DNA from: Halorhabdus utahensis DSM 12940
GTDB lineage: Archaea; Halobacteriota; Halobacteria; Halobacteriales; Haloarculaceae
Reading direction: 5' to 3'
Assembly (NCBI RefSeq): GCF_000023945.1
Contig: NC_013158.1
Coordinates: 744,001-808,000 of the forward strand
DNA length: 64,000 bases
Positions 52,010-61,136 of the stretch are shown here, piece by piece. The translations under genes and the position numbers were made by a program. The stretch's first letter is position 1. Each line of letters starts with the position of its first letter. The notes beneath the pieces are model-generated. The model was given only the letters and a program-made list of their open reading frames with translations. It searched no databases and had not been told where the DNA came from.

Positions 52010-52140
52010 CCGACGGGAACCTGCCCGATGTAACTCAGGCCGACATATAAACATCCGTCGGTCACCACCGGCCTGGACACCCGCCCCAGAGCGACGCTGA
52101 CACCATCAAACAGGATCGCAGTACGTGCGTCGCGGCCCCC

Positions 52141-52545
52141 TCAAGTGTCAGCCGTCGAGTCCATCGCCGTCTCCGCGTCGTACTTCTCACGGAACTCGCC
52201 GATGAGTTGGCCCATCTTGGCGTACCAGTCGTTGAGCGTCCGTTGCATCTGATCCGCGATCTGGTCGGGATCCGTCGGGTGGTAGACGTGATAGTACCCA
52301 CCTTGATCGTAGTTGACCTGTTCTTTCTGGATGAACCCCGACTGGAGCAGGCGCTGGACCGCCCGGTAGGCAGTCGACCGCTCCCGATCGACGGCATCCG
52401 CGATCTCGTCGATCGTCATCGGATCAGTCCGCGCGGTCAAGGTCATGAACACGTCCCTGTCGAGTTCCTTGAGTCCATGGATGCATTCCAGCAACCCCTC
52501 ACACTCCATGTCCTGTTTGAGGTACTCACTGATCGAGTCTGACAT
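52141..52545 (-). CDS. TrmB-like winged-helix transcriptional regulator
   Basis: A 134-residue regulator. ELDRDVFMTLTARTDPMTIDEIADAVDRERSTAYRAVQRLLQSGFIQK-type sequence (residues 25-75) is a typical TrmB-family winged helix, followed by a beta wing with YYHVYHPT and a C-terminal dimer helix. No sugar-binding domain is present. The thioredoxin gene lies divergently 245 bases away, so redox-related control is possible. Confidence 0.8.
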   Translation of the reverse strand: MSDSISEYLKQDMECEGLLECIHGLKELDRDVFMTLTARTDPMTIDEIADAVDRERSTAYRAVQRLLQSGFIQKEQVNYDQGGYYHVYHPTDPDQIADQMQRTLNDWYAKMGQLIGEFREKYDAETAMDSTADT

Positions 52546-52789
52546 TCGTAGCCCGATGTAGGCGAAGTGTGTTCAAAAGTGTTGTGAGTGGTGTACATCA
52601 CTCTAGAACTGTCCTGGCCGCTCCTCGTGAGTCCGTCACCCGACGACCAGACGGTGGAGACCGCAGATAACCCAGCAGTCGGCCGAGAATGTCCCATAAT
52701 CTGACCGTTCACCACGAGGATAGTTCGCCACGGTATTGTATGATCCATTCACAATACTTAAGCCCCGGGACGGCCTAGGACGGGTTGCT

Positions 52790-53200
52790 ATGACCGGCGG
52801 TGACGACATCGAAGCGATCAAACAACGCAGGAAAGAGCAACTCATGCAACAGGACCAATCAGAGCAGACGAGCGCCCCGAACGAGCCGATTCACGTCGAA
52901 AGTACCGAGCAGTTCAACGAGGTCGTCGGGACCCACGACGTCGTCCTGGCTGACTTCTACGCGGACTGGTGTGGTCCGTGCAAGATGCTGGAGCCGATCG
53001 TCGAGGAACTCGCCGCCGACACGGACGCGGCGGTCGCCAAAGTCGACGTCGACGCCCACCAGCAACTCGCCAGCCAGTACCAGGTTCGCGGCGTCCCGAC
53101 GGTGATCGTCTTCGCCGGTGGCGAGGTCGCCGAACAGGTCGTCGGCGTCCGCGATCAGAGCCACTATCGGAGCCTGCTCGAACGACACGGCTCGGACTGA
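52790..53200 (+). CDS. trxA: Thioredoxin
   Basis: A 136-residue thioredoxin with DFYADWCGPCKMLEPIVEEL as the redox-active WCGPC, the cis-Pro loop in VRGVPTVIVFAGG, and a charged N-terminal extension of about 40 residues with KQRRKEQLMQQDQ. ATG 52790 follows an ACTTAAG box by about 27 bases. The N-terminal extension is unusual in length and could mediate a partner interaction. Confidence 0.93.
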   Translation: MTGGDDIEAIKQRRKEQLMQQDQSEQTSAPNEPIHVESTEQFNEVVGTHDVVLADFYADWCGPCKMLEPIVEELAADTDAAVAKVDVDAHQQLASQYQVRGVPTVIVFAGGEVAEQVVGVRDQSHYRSLLERHGSD

Positions 53201-53289
53201 GCGGACCACTTCGACTGAGACGCCCACCGCGGTGACCGGTTCGACGGCAACAAGTCTTATTTCCGTGGGTGTGCCATACATACCCATCG

Positions 53290-53469
53290 ATGGAGGAAGC
53301 GTACGTCAGACTCGTCTGTCCCGAGTGCCGCAAAGAGTGGGAATCGACGCCGCGCGATCTTCCGGCCCCCGAGAAACTGTTCGCGTGCCCTGACTGTGAC
53401 GAACAGCGCCGACTCTCGGAGTTCATGCGGACCGACCGCGACCTCGAAACGCTCCAGGAGTTACACTGA
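53290..53469 (+). CDS. 59-residue zinc-ribbon protein
   Basis: A small protein MEEAYVRLVCPECRKEWEST with CPEC near 10-13 and CPDC near 37-40, forming one zinc ribbon, followed by a short helix. I recognise it only as a haloarchaeal small zinc protein. A transcription- or translation-linked role is possible next to aIF2-beta. Confidence 0.72.
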   Translation: MEEAYVRLVCPECRKEWESTPRDLPAPEKLFACPDCDEQRRLSEFMRTDRDLETLQELH

Positions 53470-53510
53470 CCTGCCACGGTCGCCGTCGAGCTCTGTGAAA
53501 ACCGGTCCGG

Positions 53511-53915
53511 CTACCCGCTGGTGGCCGACCGCGCGCCGCAGGCCTCACACCGGAGCAATATCGCGCCTTGCTCACGGATGAGCCGCGTGTCCGGGAGGCC
53601 ACACTCCGAACAGATGACGAACTCCTCGGTGTAGGCGTCGATAGCCTCGCGGATCCGGCGCTCACCGAACTCACCCGTCAGTCGGGCGCGACCGCTCTCG
53701 TCGATGTGGCCGCTGGTGCCAAGTTCGTCCTGGAGGAACTTCATGACGTGCTCCTCCTCGCGGTCGAGGCGACGCACCGTCGCCTGGAAGTTCTCGTAGA
53801 CCGTCATGTTCCCTTCCTGGCGGACGTCCGGATCGGGCACGTCGAACCGGTCGGACCCTGACTCGATGTCCGGCGTGTCCTCGATCGCCCGATCGAGCAT
53901 GTCATCGTAGTCCAT
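53511..53915 (-). CDS. eif2b: Translation initiation factor aIF2-beta
   Basis: A 134-residue canonical aIF2-beta: MDYDDMLDRAIEDTPDIESG, LDREEEHVMKFLQDELGTSGH, and the zinc ribbon FVICSECGLPDTRL...LRCEACGA. It forms the heterotrimer aIF2 that carries initiator tRNA. This is the ordinary-length member; a TRAM-fused paralogue is at 13,256. Confidence 0.94.
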   Translation of the reverse strand: MDYDDMLDRAIEDTPDIESGSDRFDVPDPDVRQEGNMTVYENFQATVRRLDREEEHVMKFLQDELGTSGHIDESGRARLTGEFGERRIREAIDAYTEEFVICSECGLPDTRLIREQGAILLRCEACGARSATSG

Positions 53916-54196
53916 GCCTGTAGGTCGTCATCGGCTGAATAAAAATCTTTCAAACCGAGCCGAAACGACGCCCGACGCCCAGTCTGGGCCGCTCTCCGTC
54001 GATGATCACCAGTGTATACCCGTACTGAGGCCGGGAACCATCACCTAAATTTGCTATGTTTGTGTCGGTAGACGAACCCCCACGGCTCGACAGAACTATC
54101 GAAATCAACCGTTAGGAACGCCCTCTCCCCCGGAGAAGTGTGGTAACAGTACTCAGGATACTACTATAACCCTCCAGTCGTTACCAACGAGTGACT
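53916..54196. promoter_or_regulatory. Intergenic region with TATA box for the UPF0058 gene
   Basis: About 280 non-coding bases. CTATAA at 54,164-54,169 lies 30 bases before ATG 54197, supporting a leaderless transcript. The rest shows nothing recognisable. Confidence 0.5.
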
Positions 54197-54436
54197 ATGA
54201 AAAAGCAGGAGCTCATCCATCTTCATGGCCTGCTTGCACAGGTACGCGATCACTACGAACAAACACTCGACACCGAAGTCGAGCACCAGCGATACACGGA
54301 GCTCGGTGTGAAGCCGACGTCCATCCACAAGTCCAAGACGGACCACAAGGCTGCCGTGTTCGCACTCGCCGAGGGCATCACCGGGGAACTCGAATCCACG
54401 ACGGACACCGAGCGCGTCTCCGCGGCTGCTGACTGA
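54197..54436 (+). CDS. UPF0058 family protein
   Basis: A 79-residue protein MKKQELIHLHGLLAQVRDHY matching the archaeal UPF0058 family in length and N-terminus. It is rich in His and predicted helical. No function is assigned. A CTATAA promoter box precedes it; the GTG at 54191 is an alternative start. Confidence 0.88.
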   Translation: MKKQELIHLHGLLAQVRDHYEQTLDTEVEHQRYTELGVKPTSIHKSKTDHKAAVFALAEGITGELESTTDTERVSAAAD

Positions 54437-54614
54437 TCCTGCTGGGAAGCGACCCGACAGTTTTCGGCATCTCACGGTCGACAGCGGCTGCTTCAGTTGC
54501 AGTACGTCGCGCTCGCTTTTGCCGTGATCGGCGAAGCACCGTTGTTGAAGCAATCGAGTTGTCTGCGTACTCGGCAAGGAGCCAAGATCGGGCGTCAGTC
54601 CATGAAGGGGTGCG

Positions 54615-55124
54615 TTACTCGTCGATCAGTTCCTCGAACTCCGGCAGGACGTCGTCGTCCCTGTCGTCGTCATCCGCATCAGTTTCGGACCTCTCGGCGC
54701 GCTCGGAGGCAGCCGTCGATTCCGCCTCAGTCGAGTCGATCATTTCACTTCCGTCACTGTCATCCTCGGTAGTCTTGTCGTCCTCGTCTTCCATCTCCTC
54801 GATCTCGACGATCTCGAGCGGGATGTTTTCGAGTCGCTGGCCGATCTCCTTGCGAGCGATCCGGGCGGCGTGTTCGTCTCGTTCGACGTTGAACACCGTC
54901 ATCTCGAGTTCGAGGGCGACGAGACTCTCGTCAGCAGCGATGAACGCCGGATCGAGTTCCTCGCCGCAGTGGGGACAGTGACGCCCGCTCATGTTGATCT
55001 CGACGTAGTTGAGATCCGGATTGAGCATCTCCCCTGTCTTCGAGATGGCGATGCGAACGGCCTCGTCTGCGGTTTCGACGTCGTAAACGGGGACTGCCGC
55101 TTCGACGACAACTCGACAGTTCAT
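54615..55124 (-). CDS. DUF555 family (UPF0212) protein with acidic tail
   Basis: A 169-residue protein. Residues 1-110 are the archaeal DUF555 domain (MNCRVVVEAAVPVYDVETAD, YVEINMSGRHCPHCGEEL with a CxxC knuckle). The last 55 residues are almost all Asp, Glu and Ser and likely disordered, a haloarchaeal addition. ATG 55124 is chosen over a longer frame. The function is unknown. Confidence 0.85.
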   Translation of the reverse strand: MNCRVVVEAAVPVYDVETADEAVRIAISKTGEMLNPDLNYVEINMSGRHCPHCGEELDPAFIAADESLVALELEMTVFNVERDEHAARIARKEIGQRLENIPLEIVEIEEMEDEDDKTTEDDSDGSEMIDSTEAESTAASERAERSETDADDDDRDDDVLPEFEELIDE

Positions 55125-55208
55125 GTAAACGAGTTTGCCCGCCTGTGATAAGAAGGTTAGCCCGGTCGAACGCGAAACCGACAAGGCACGCTCACCCCGA
55201 GACCAGGC

Positions 55209-56132
55209 ATGCACCGCGGAACCCTGTCGCTTCCGTCGGTCGGCCCGTTCGATCTCCAGTCGACGGTCGAGAGCGGCCAGAGCTTCCGCTGGGTCCGGGA
55301 GGACGGCCGAACCTACGAGGACGACGAGGCGTACGGCGGCGACGCGTGGTATGCAACAGTCGTCGGCGGGGACGAGGGTGCTGACGCTCCCACCACAGGG
55401 GTCGTCCGCGTCCGGCAGATCGACGACCGGTTGGAGTGGGAGGCGAGTTTCGACGCCGAGGAAACGCTACGACGCCGTCTCCGGCTGGACGATGATCTGC
55501 CCGCGATCCGGGCGGCGACGCCCGACGATCCGCTGCTTGACGCAGCCTTTGATCGGTACTGGGGGCTGCGGCTTGTCCGCGATCCTCCCTTCGCGACGCT
55601 GATCGCGTTCATCTGCTCGGCCCAGATGCGGATCGGCCGGATTCACGAGATGCAGCGCGCGCTGGAGGAGCGCTTCGGCGAGTCCGTCACCTTCGACGGG
55701 GTGGAGTACCATGCCTTTCCGACGCCCGCCCGACTCGCCGAGGCCACTGAAGCGGACCTTCGGGACCTTGGCCTCGGTTATCGCGCGCCCTACGTTCAGC
55801 GGACGGCCGAGATGGTCGCGGAGGGGACGGCCCACCCCCAGGAGGCGACGGACCTGGCATACGAAGACGCCCGGGAGTATCTCACCCAGTTCGTCGGCGT
55901 CGGCGAGAAGGTGGCCGATTGCGTCCTGTTGTTCTCGCTGGGATTCGTCGAGGCGGTCCCGCTTGACACCTGGATCCGGTCGACGATCGAGGAGTACTAC
56001 CCCGAGTGTGACCGCGGGTCCTACGCCGAGACCTCACGAGCGATTCGGGAGCGCTTCGGCGGGCAGTACGCCGGCTACGCCCAGACGTACGTCTTTCATC
56101 ATCTCCGTAACGGCGGCGGGTCGGCTGAGTGA
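55209..56132 (+). CDS. ogg: OGG1-like DNA glycosylase/lyase (HhH-GPD)
   Basis: A 307-residue repair enzyme that probably removes 8-oxoguanine. The N-terminal beta domain (VESGQSFRWVRED) matches OGG1. The helix-hairpin-helix is FVGVGEKVADCVLLFSLG with the catalytic Lys, and the Asp is in EAVPLDTWIRS. These fit the bifunctional OGG1 family better than AlkA. Substrate preference would need testing; 3-methyladenine activity is the alternative. Confidence 0.88.
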   Translation: MHRGTLSLPSVGPFDLQSTVESGQSFRWVREDGRTYEDDEAYGGDAWYATVVGGDEGADAPTTGVVRVRQIDDRLEWEASFDAEETLRRRLRLDDDLPAIRAATPDDPLLDAAFDRYWGLRLVRDPPFATLIAFICSAQMRIGRIHEMQRALEERFGESVTFDGVEYHAFPTPARLAEATEADLRDLGLGYRAPYVQRTAEMVAEGTAHPQEATDLAYEDAREYLTQFVGVGEKVADCVLLFSLGFVEAVPLDTWIRSTIEEYYPECDRGSYAETSRAIRERFGGQYAGYAQTYVFHHLRNGGGSAE

Positions 56133-56189
56133 GGACGACAGATGACACCCGGGAGTAGCATTTTTGCCTCGGCGTCCGAACTGCAGCAC

Positions 56190-56468
56190 ATGAGTGATCA
56201 AGTTCGCGCACACGTCCACGTCTCCGGCAACGTACAGGGCGTTTTCTTCCGGGCGACGACCCGCGACACAGCCGAGGAGCACGGCGTCGACGGCTGGGTG
56301 AAGAACCTGCCCGACGGCCGTGTCGAGGCAGTCTTCGAGGGGAGCGAGTCGGCAGTCGACGCGATGGTCGAGTTCTGTCACGAGGGCAGTCCGGCGGCCC
56401 GGGTGGACGAAGTCGAGGTGACGCACGAGGAGCCCCAGGGACTGGACGGCTTCGAGATCAGACGGTGA
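56190..56468 (+). CDS. acyP: Acylphosphatase
   Basis: A 92-residue enzyme that hydrolyses acyl phosphates. Active-site pattern HVSGNVQGVFFRATTRD holds the phosphate-binding Arg, and WVKNLPDGRVEAVFEG holds the catalytic Asn. The length fits the family. ATG 56190 is chosen because it starts at the first beta strand. Confidence 0.93.
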   Translation: MSDQVRAHVHVSGNVQGVFFRATTRDTAEEHGVDGWVKNLPDGRVEAVFEGSESAVDAMVEFCHEGSPAARVDEVEVTHEEPQGLDGFEIRR

Positions 56469-56494
56469 CAGTCGAATGGCGGCCCGGCGGCCGA

Positions 56495-56647
56495 TCAAAT
56501 CTCGGCGATCGAATCGTACTCCTCCCAGCACGCACAGTCGAGGTCGTCCATGGAGGTGACCTCGTCCGGCAGATCCGAGACAGGCATCCAGCCGCTCTCT
56601 TGCTTCTCGCAGTCGTCGTCGTGGATGGAGAAGTCGTCATCTGACAT
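56495..56647 (-). CDS. 50-residue acidic protein with Cys residues
   Basis: A short, very acidic frame (MSDDDFSIHDDDCEKQESGW) with Cys13, Cys39 and Cys41. It is convergent with acylphosphatase. Codon use and acidity look typical of haloarchaeal genes, so it may be real, but I recognise no family. Confidence 0.5.
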   Translation of the reverse strand: MSDDDFSIHDDDCEKQESGWMPVSDLPDEVTSMDDLDCACWEEYDSIAEI

Positions 56648-56756
56648 CAGCGGCATGCACGGAATAGTTGCTCATCGACGCCGAAAAGCATCCGGATCCA
56701 CCTTCAATCGCTGATAATGCTGAACTGTTAACCGCCGAGCGTTCGAACCCCCGGCC

Positions 56757-58208
56757 ATGACCTTCGGGAGCGAACTCACCGGCCGGGAGATCGCCATCGT
56801 CGACGCAAATGCCGCCGCGCTGGGTGTAACCCGGAAACAACTCATGGAATCGGCCGGCAACGCCGCCGCTGGAGTGATCCGCGATGTCGCCGACGCCGAC
56901 GATCGGATCGAGATCGTGGCCGGCCGTGGCAACAACGGCGGGGACGCGCTCGTCGCGGCACGGTTCCTCGGCGCGTACGACTGTCGCGTCACGCTTCTGG
57001 GCGATCCCGACGACATCGGGACCGACATTGCCCGCGAGAACTGGGACGCTCTCGAGCGCTCGACCGTGGAAACCCGGACGATCGGCGACTCGACGGCGTT
57101 CGATCTCTCGGACCCGGACGTGATCGTCGACGCGATGCTTGGAACGGGGATCTCGGGTGCGCTCCGGGAGCCAGTGGCGACCGCCGCCGGAGCGATCAAC
57201 GAGGCGGACGCGACAGTCGTGAGTCTCGACGTCCCCTCCGGACTCGACGCGTCGACTGCGGCCCTCGCCGACGGTGCCGTCCGCCCCGACCGCGTCGTCA
57301 CCTTTCACAAGCCCAAGCCGGGCCTCAGTGAGCTCGGCGTCCCGGTCGACGTGGCCGACATCGGCGTTCCACCCGGCGCGGAGTACTTCGTCGAGCGCGG
57401 CGATCTCCTTCGGCTCTCGCGGCCCGCGGACAGTCACAAGGGCGACTTCGGCGAGGTGCTGGTGATCGGCGGCGGACCCTACACCGGCGCGCCGGCACTC
57501 GCGGCCCAGTCGGCGCTTCGATCGGGCGCGGACCTCGTCCGGGTCGCCGTCCCGGCCGCCATCGCCGACGAAGTGCAGGGCTACAGCGAGGACCTGATCG
57601 TCCGGCCCTTCGACGGCACCCAGCTCACTGAACCCGCCGTCGACCCGCTACTCGACCTGGCGGCCGATCACGACAGCGTGGTCCTCGGTCCCGGACTGGG
57701 TGCCGGCGAGGCGACGCTTTCGGCCGTCGAGGCGTTCCTCGCGGACTTTGAAGGAACCGCAGTCGTCGACGCCGACGCCCTTCGGGTCGTGCCGGACGTT
57801 GAGACCGAGGCTACCCTGATCTGTACGCCCCACCGGGGCGAGTTCGAGCGCATGGGCGGCCAGGACGCGGCCGACTGGGAGACGCGGGCCGAGAACGTGG
57901 CGGAGTTGGCAGCCGAACTCGGGATGACGCTGCTCGTGAAGGGGCCGGCGGATATCATCTCGGACGGCAAATCGACGCGAGTCAGTCGGACCGGCAACCC
58001 CGGCATGACCGTTGGCGGGACCGGCGACGTGCTCGCGGGCGTCACGGGTGCGCTCGCGGCGACGCTGGACCCGCACCCGGCGGCCTCGCTGGGGGCGTAC
58101 GTCACCGGCCGGGCAGGCGATCTCGTCGTCGAGGAGCGGGGATACGGGCTCGTCGCGAGTGACCTGCTGGATCGCGTCCCGACGGCGATGTGGGACGAAC
58201 AGCCCTGA
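56757..58208 (+). CDS. nnr: Bifunctional NAD(P)HX epimerase/dehydratase
   Basis: A 483-residue repair enzyme for damaged NADH hydrates. The N-terminal epimerase domain has VAGRGNNGGDALVAARFL and VSLDVPSGLDA; the C-terminal kinase-like dehydratase domain (from about 215) has GEVLVIGGGPYTGAPALAAQ, VVLGPGLG and GNPGMTVGGTGDVLAGVTGA. Both halves look complete. Confidence 0.94.
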   Translation: MTFGSELTGREIAIVDANAAALGVTRKQLMESAGNAAAGVIRDVADADDRIEIVAGRGNNGGDALVAARFLGAYDCRVTLLGDPDDIGTDIARENWDALERSTVETRTIGDSTAFDLSDPDVIVDAMLGTGISGALREPVATAAGAINEADATVVSLDVPSGLDASTAALADGAVRPDRVVTFHKPKPGLSELGVPVDVADIGVPPGAEYFVERGDLLRLSRPADSHKGDFGEVLVIGGGPYTGAPALAAQSALRSGADLVRVAVPAAIADEVQGYSEDLIVRPFDGTQLTEPAVDPLLDLAADHDSVVLGPGLGAGEATLSAVEAFLADFEGTAVVDADALRVVPDVETEATLICTPHRGEFERMGGQDAADWETRAENVAELAAELGMTLLVKGPADIISDGKSTRVSRTGNPGMTVGGTGDVLAGVTGALAATLDPHPAASLGAYVTGRAGDLVVEERGYGLVASDLLDRVPTAMWDEQP

Positions 58209-58262
58209 ACCCGTCGACAGCCGGTCGATAGAATCAACATCTGGCTGGCCTGAAACCGACCC

Positions 58263-58709
58263 ATGCCGACGATCAGCGAAACCTACCTTGAGAACCGCTG
58301 GCGCGTCCAGCCCAACCACGCAAACAACTACGGGACCGTCCACGGCGGCAACGTGATGAAGTGGATGGACGAACTCGGCGCGATGTCGGCGATGCGCGCC
58401 GCGAACGAGCCCTGCGTCACGGCCTCCATCGACCAGATGAACTTCAACCGGCCGGTCCCGACCGGCGAGACCGTGATCATCGAATCCTACGCCTACGAGA
58501 CGGGTCGAACCAGCGTCAAGGTGGCACTCGACGCCGCCCGCGAGAACCCCCGGACGGGTGAGCGAGAGCCGACGACGAAGTCACGGTTCGTCTTCGTCGC
58601 CATCGACGAGGACGGCAAGCCAGTCGAGGTCCCCGATCTCTCGGTCGGCAGCGACCGCTGCCGGCGACTCCGCGAGCGGGCACTCGAACGCGAGCGCGAT
58701 GACAGCTGA
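58263..58709 (+). CDS. Hot-dog-fold acyl-CoA thioesterase
   Basis: A 148-residue thioesterase of the BFIT/YciA type with ANNYGTVHGGNVMKWMDELG containing the catalytic Asp/Gly helix, then FNRPVPTGETVIIESYAY. It probably releases fatty or other acyl groups from CoA. The start is unambiguous. Confidence 0.88.
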   Translation: MPTISETYLENRWRVQPNHANNYGTVHGGNVMKWMDELGAMSAMRAANEPCVTASIDQMNFNRPVPTGETVIIESYAYETGRTSVKVALDAARENPRTGEREPTTKSRFVFVAIDEDGKPVEVPDLSVGSDRCRRLRERALERERDDS

Positions 58710-58723
58710 GCGGAAAACCAAAC

Positions 58724-60043
58724 TCAGGACGCCGACTCCGCGGGGACGAGATCGCTAGCCTTCGCCCGTGACTGTTCGACGACAGCGGGCCGACCCTCGA
58801 ACTCGACGACGACTTCCTCGCCGTAGTCGACATCCTCGACGTGGGCGTGGTCGTGGATCCAGGAGACGACGCTCATCGCGTCGTCGGTCATCGGGAGGAC
58901 GAGGCGTTCGTGTTCGAGTTCCGGCAACGACTCGTCGATCCGCTCGCGGAGCGCGTCGACGTTCTCCCCGGTCCTGGCACTGACAGCGACGGGATTCGGC
59001 GCGAGCGCCGAGAGGGCCTCGCGCTTGCGGTCGAGTTCCGCCGCCTCGACGGTGTCGATCTTGTTGAGGACGGTCAGGATCGGGGCCTCGTTGCGCTCGT
59101 AGAGCGTGTCGTGGGCCGTGACCAGCTTCTCGCGGATCGACTCGACGGACTCGCCCACGTCGACCACCAGCAGGACGAGGTCGGCCTGATAGACCGAGCC
59201 CAGCGTGGACTTGAAGGATTCGACCAGCCAGTGGGGCAGATCGGAAATGAACCCGACCGTGTCGGTCACGAGCACGTCCCGGCGATCGAAGTCGGCCCGG
59301 CGGGTCGTGGTTCCCAGCGTCGTGAACAGCCGATCCTCCGACTCGGCCGTCTCGTCGAGATCCGGATGGACGTCCTCGTTCTCGTCGACGTCCAGATCTT
59401 CCGCCAGCCGGCGAAGCAGCGTCGACTTCCCGGCGTTCGTGTAGCCCGCAAGCGCCACGAGATCGAAGCCCGACTCCCGGCGCTGTTCGCGACGGTGCTC
59501 GTCGGTCCGTTCGATCTTCTCGAGTTCGTCGCGGATCCGTGAGATCCGGTTTTTGATGTCCTGCTCGCGGCTCTCGTCGTACTCCCCCAGCCCCATGAAC
59601 CCCGGGTGCTCCTCGCGCCGGGCGAGGCTGGCCTTGGCCTCCGCCCGCGGGAGTTCGTACCGGAGTTCCGCGAGTTCGACCTGCAACTGGGCCTTCCGGG
59701 TCTGGGCGCGCTGGCCGAAGATTTCGAGGATTAGCCGAAACCGATCCAGGAGTTGGACGCCCTCGGGGAACTCGGTGCCGAGGTTGTACGTTTGGTAGGG
59801 CCCGAGTTGGTTGTCGAAGATGACGACTGTTGCGTCGCGAGCCCGGAGCTCTTCGGCGATCTCGGCGGCCTTGCCCTCCCCCACATGGTAGGCGGGGTCC
59901 TCGGTCCGCGTCTGGGTGAGCGTCGCCAGGACGTCGTAGCCCGCGGCGTCGGCGAGTCGCTTGATTTCGGTCGTGTCGGCGGATCCCTCGTCGACCCGCT
60001 TGACGACGATCGCGCCGTCGGTAGGTCGGTCTGTTCCGGTCAC
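58724..60043 (-). CDS. hflX: GTPase HflX
   Basis: A 439-residue ribosome-associated GTPase. The N-terminal domain (VFDNQLGPYQTYNLGTE) is followed by the coiled linker and the G domain: G1 ALAGYTNAGKSTLLRRL near 205, G3 DTVGFISDLPHWL and G4 VLNKIDTVE. The start is GTG 60043. HflX rescues stalled or heat-damaged ribosomes in bacteria; archaeal function is assumed to be similar. Confidence 0.93.
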   Translation of the reverse strand: MTGTDRPTDGAIVVKRVDEGSADTTEIKRLADAAGYDVLATLTQTRTEDPAYHVGEGKAAEIAEELRARDATVVIFDNQLGPYQTYNLGTEFPEGVQLLDRFRLILEIFGQRAQTRKAQLQVELAELRYELPRAEAKASLARREEHPGFMGLGEYDESREQDIKNRISRIRDELEKIERTDEHRREQRRESGFDLVALAGYTNAGKSTLLRRLAEDLDVDENEDVHPDLDETAESEDRLFTTLGTTTRRADFDRRDVLVTDTVGFISDLPHWLVESFKSTLGSVYQADLVLLVVDVGESVESIREKLVTAHDTLYERNEAPILTVLNKIDTVEAAELDRKREALSALAPNPVAVSARTGENVDALRERIDESLPELEHERLVLPMTDDAMSVVSWIHDHAHVEDVDYGEEVVVEFEGRPAVVEQSRAKASDLVPAESAS

Positions 60044-60100
60044 TCACTCCGTGCTACGGCCTACCGATATTTAAGTTTGCGTCGATTTTCGGTGGGTGGC

Positions 60101-60562
60101 TCAAAGTCCCTCGCCGGTGTCGTCGGGAACGGCCGTGAACCCAAGCGTTCGGAAGTGATCGGGATCGAACGTGAACACGTGCTCGATATCTCGGTCGTCG
60201 GCCAGGACGCCGCTCATGTGGTCCGTGAATGAGATCTCGTGATCGTCGTAGCGTGCGAACTCCTCGCAGGCCCGGTCGAAGTCCGCCCGGCCCGGCTGGA
60301 TGACGGTCGTCGGTGACTCGCGAACGCGCTCGAGCGCGGCGGTCGCAGCGTCGTGGTCCCGATGGCTCAGGATGAGTGTCGCCAGTTCGTCGAGGACGTA
60401 GGTCGACGTATACAGCGGCCGATACGCAACCTCCCCGGTGCCGATCGCTTCGAACACCGCGGTGGCACGATCGTGCCGTTGTGCTGTCCCTACGAACCGG
60501 GCGTAAAACGCACCGGTGTCGATAAAAAGCGGTATCGCGCCGGGATCAACAGTCCGCGACAC
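60101..60562 (-). CDS. PIN-domain protein, VapC-like toxin
   Basis: A 153-residue PIN nuclease: FIDTGAFYARFV (first Asp), YVLDELATLIL with the Glu, and HEISFTDHMSGVLADDRDIEHVFTFDPDHF with further acidic ligands. It starts 3 bases after the winged-helix gene stop. VapC toxins cut tRNA or rRNA. The partner is not a classic VapB, so the pair may be a new variant or PIN with a regulator. Confidence 0.85.
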   Translation of the reverse strand: MSRTVDPGAIPLFIDTGAFYARFVGTAQRHDRATAVFEAIGTGEVAYRPLYTSTYVLDELATLILSHRDHDAATAALERVRESPTTVIQPGRADFDRACEEFARYDDHEISFTDHMSGVLADDRDIEHVFTFDPDHFRTLGFTAVPDDTGEGL

Positions 60563-60565
60563 GTC

Positions 60566-60910
60566 TCAGCCCTCGCTGTAGAGAACGTCGTCGATCTCGG
60601 TCTCGTCGACCGGGTCGTCCGGCGAAAGCAATGGCTCGCCGCTGAACAGCGGATCGTCCACCGGGAAATCGTGCGCTGATACATTGTCGTCCGAGATCCA
60701 CCACACACGGCTCCGCCCACCAACCTTTTTGCTCGTGATGTGGCCACGCTCCGCCAGTTCGTGGAGCCGGTCGAGCACTGTCCGCCGCGAGCAGTTGAGA
60801 TCGTCCGAAATCTCCGGGGCGGTAAGCGGCTCGCTATCGTCAGCACGATCGCGGAAGACTTCGAGTACGTCCTCGGCGACGACTTCCGGATTCGGGCCTG
60901 GTTTCCCCAT
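60566..60910 (-). CDS. Winged-helix protein, putative antitoxin of the PIN pair
   Basis: A 114-residue protein starting at ATG 60910. Residues 25-70 (LTAPEISDDLNCSRRTVLDRLHELAERGHITSKKVGGR-type) form a winged helix; the acidic C-terminus (DFPVDDPLFSGEPLLSPDDP) is disordered-looking and could wrap the PIN toxin. Antitoxins of VapBC use such tails. The function is inferred from the 3-base spacing to the PIN gene. Confidence 0.75.
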   Translation of the reverse strand: MGKPGPNPEVVAEDVLEVFRDRADDSEPLTAPEISDDLNCSRRTVLDRLHELAERGHITSKKVGGRSRVWWISDDNVSAHDFPVDDPLFSGEPLLSPDDPVDETEIDDVLYSEG

Positions 60911-61136
60911 ATCCAACCCTACGCACGTAGGAATGAAAAATCTTTCTCGGACGGATTGGCCAAAGAATAGCTGACATAGCAGCCTACAGTCAGACATTAT
61001 CAACACACAGGTAGGTATAGTTAGCTTGCAATACATTCTATGAACACAACCCCCACACGACCGGCGTTTCTTTGTGCGTGCCGAACGAACGTGGCCGGCA
61101 GACGATGACTGTACACGATCACACGGGGGCAGAGCA

